From Bdellovibrionales bacterium Ga0074139 (GTDB lineage Bacteria; Bdellovibrionota; Bdellovibrionia; Bdellovibrionales; Bdellovibrionaceae), in contig LNEB01000010.1 in the NCBI GenBank assembly GCA_001464795.1, positions 114,786 to 178,785 on the forward strand: 64,000 nt of DNA. The letters are read 5' to 3'. The number at the start of each line of letters is the position of its first letter. The first letter of the stretch is position 1. Made by a program: the position numbers and the translations under genes. Positions 62,759-64,000 of the stretch are shown in pieces. Below the pieces are notes generated by a model, which saw only the letters and a list, made by a program, of their open reading frames with translations, had not been told where the DNA came from and did not search any database.

Positions 62759-63190
62759 ATGAAAATGAAATTATTAGTTTTAGGAGCAATTTTGGGATCA
62801 CACTTTGTAGCACAGATCGCTTTTGGTCACGGTGAAGATAAGCCAGGACCCAACGGTGGATTTATTCGCATGCCAAGTGCTTTTCACACGGAAGTCATTC
62901 TTACGAGTCCAAATACATTAAAAGTTTTTTTATTAGACATGCAGTGGAAAAATCCATCGATAAAGGATTCTTCATTGAGTGTTAATCACACCAAAGACAA
63001 AGCACTAAAAACGAAATGTTCGATCGAGTCCAACTACTACGTTTGCACACTACCTAAAAATGTCGACCTTAATAAAAAGGGAGAACTATTAGTCGAGGCA
63101 AAAAGAGAAGGCCAAGAAGGAATGACGGTATTTTATGATCTTCCGCTAAAACTACAAAAGGTTGATGACGGTCACGGTAGTCATCACTAG
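62759..63190 (+). CDS. Secreted His-flanked protein of the CusA operon
   Basis: This 143-residue protein has a signal peptide (cut near IAFGHGE). The mature chain begins GHGEDKPGPNGGFIRMPSAF and ends DDGHGSHH, so both ends are His-rich. The middle is a small beta domain with a Cys pair (TKCSI and YVCTL). It resembles proteins encoded just before CusA/CzcA pumps. AAGGA precedes the ATG, and a five-codon frame (62748-62762, MKRK stop) overlaps its start. Confidence 0.6.
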   Translation: MKMKLLVLGAILGSHFVAQIAFGHGEDKPGPNGGFIRMPSAFHTEVILTSPNTLKVFLLDMQWKNPSIKDSSLSVNHTKDKALKTKCSIESNYYVCTLPKNVDLNKKGELLVEAKREGQEGMTVFYDLPLKLQKVDDGHGSHH

Positions 63191-63215
63191 TCATTTTTGA
63201 CGGAAGGCGAACATT

Positions 63216-64000
63216 ATGCTTGATCGTATAATTAGATTTTCTCTGACTCATAGGGTTCTTGTGCTTTCGGTAGCTATATTGATCACCGCATACGGGCTTT
63301 TCACAGTCAGTAAGATGCCTATCGACGTATTTCCAGATCTCAATCGACCAACTGTGAACATTATGACAGAAGCTCCTGGAATGGCTCCAGAGGAGGTCGA
63401 GACTCTTGTTACACTTCCTTTAGAGACAGTGCTCAATGGTCTTCCAGGTGTCGAAAGAGTTCGCTCATCAACAGGTATAGGGCTTTCAGTTATCTACGTT
63501 GAGTTTGCATGGGACACAGATATCTATCGAAACAGACAGCTTGTGTCGGAGAAGCTTCAATTGGCGAGTGAAAAACTTCCTGCTGGTGTAACTCCGGTCA
63601 TGGGGCCTATTTCGTCTATCATGGGTGAAATTCAGCTCATTGGATTGTCATCACCAAAATCTGAAGTGAATCCGCTTGATCTGCGCACTTTCGCAGATTG
63701 GACAATTCGGCCGCGACTTCTCTCTGTTCCTGGAGTTTCACAAGTCATCGCGATTGGCGGTGGAGTAAAACAGTATCAAATTCTACTCTCCGCCGAAAAA
63801 ATTCAAAAATTTCAATTGCCGTTAGAAGACATCGAAAAAGCATTGTCAAAAATTAGTCTTAACACCACAGGCGGTTATATTGATTTAGACAAAAAAGAAT
63901 TTTTAATTCGCAATATTGGGACAATAAAATCAGAAGAAGACATTTTAAATTCGGTTGTTGGGCTTCACTTAGGTCAACCGGTTTTTGTAAAAGACATAGC
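63216..64000 (+). CDS. CusA/CzcA-type heavy-metal RND efflux pump, 5' part (runs off the window)
   Basis: ATG 63216 with GGAAGG upstream opens a frame that reaches the window end without a stop (261 codons). The start LDRIIRFSLTHRVLVLSVAI, then MPIDVFPDLNRPTVNIMTEA, then TLVTLPLETVLNGLPGV, and WTIRPRLLSVPGVSQVI are those of HME-RND pumps (CusA, CzcA, SilA). The expected CusB and CusC partners are not upstream and may follow. It would pump Cu+ or similar ions out through the envelope. Confidence 0.92.
   Translation, partial: MLDRIIRFSLTHRVLVLSVAILITAYGLFTVSKMPIDVFPDLNRPTVNIMTEAPGMAPEEVETLVTLPLETVLNGLPGVERVRSSTGIGLSVIYVEFAWDTDIYRNRQLVSEKLQLASEKLPAGVTPVMGPISSIMGEIQLIGLSSPKSEVNPLDLRTFADWTIRPRLLSVPGVSQVIAIGGGVKQYQILLSAEKIQKFQLPLEDIEKALSKISLNTTGGYIDLDKKEFLIRNIGTIKSEEDILNSVVGLHLGQPVFVKDI

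Noticed and set aside
59860..64000. Sigma-54 promoter for the orphan regulator's targets
   Set aside because: I searched by eye for TGGCA-N7-TTGCW-like sites in the intergenic gaps and found none convincing.
1..64000. tRNA, rRNA, CRISPR arrays and transposase genes
   Set aside because: No cloverleaf-like gene, rRNA segment, regularly spaced repeat array or transposase reading frame was recognised anywhere in the window.

Overview
The window is AT-rich, tightly packed bacterial DNA with many ATGA-type stop/start overlaps and convergent 3' overlaps. The gene content fits a predatory-type Bdellovibrionota (Bdellovibrio-like) bacterium. It has a FecR/fibronectin-repeat/outer-membrane operon, a HAMP-less chemotaxis receptor, Cys-rich minor pilins, a spermidine-synthase-like membrane fusion, UmuDC and many lipoproteins. 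This assignment is inference from content and style; no rRNA or other taxonomic marker is present. I saw no tRNA, rRNA, CRISPR array or complete insertion sequence.

Layout. (1) 1-3.7 kb: minus-strand operon of a FecR-domain protein, a repeat/barrel protein and a truncated membrane sensor. (2) 3.7-17 kb: housekeeping and membrane genes (greB, a chemotaxis receptor, an ArnT-like glycosyltransferase, a phytoene-dehydrogenase-like enzyme, YceI, nhaA, fadH, a DUF4010 protein). (3) 16.2-21.7 kb: a metal-uptake locus. A Fur-family regulator, a CxxC thiol protein and a metallo-beta-lactamase-fold lipoprotein face a His-rich secreted protein, a TonB-dependent receptor, TonB and a TlpA-like thioredoxin, across a 7-1-7 palindrome. 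(4) 22.2-27.4 kb: TolC-RND-TetR efflux operon with no membrane-fusion gene. (5) 27.4-34.6 kb: acyltransferase-3, spermidine-synthase-like fusion, minor pilins and a His-motif membrane protein. (6) 34.7-42.8 kb: two GNAT-like proteins and a condensation-type HHxxxDG acyltransferase, meeting head-on a five-gene ABC export operon (ATPase, FtsX permease, LolA-like carrier, second FtsX permease, outer-membrane barrel). This is the best candidate for an undescribed synthesis-and-export system. (7) 42.9-47.6 kb: acyltransferase-3, SDR, umuDC, a flavin-binding oxidase and a methyltransferase.

(8) 47.6-52.4 kb and 59.9-64 kb: two related copper/heavy-metal modules. Each has a CsoR-family repressor divergent from a paralogous secreted His/Met protein, and both carry an almost identical operator lodged between the -35 and -10 boxes. 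Module 1 adds copA and MerT/MerP-like genes. Module 2 adds a 12-Cys metallothionein-like secreted protein, an ECF sigma factor with a 4-TM partner, and a CusA-type RND pump that runs off the end.

(9) 53.3-58.5 kb, between the two metal modules: an accessory island. It carries a mobile mystery protein A/B pair (Xre and Fic), a membrane coiled-coil protein, a HigBA-type toxin-antitoxin pair, and a 5'-truncated DGQHR protein with an unknown partner. An orphan sigma-54 response regulator starts exactly at the truncation point. The likely reading is that an ancestral metal-resistance region was duplicated and/or split by mobile DNA, leaving both halves under the same type of copper sensor.
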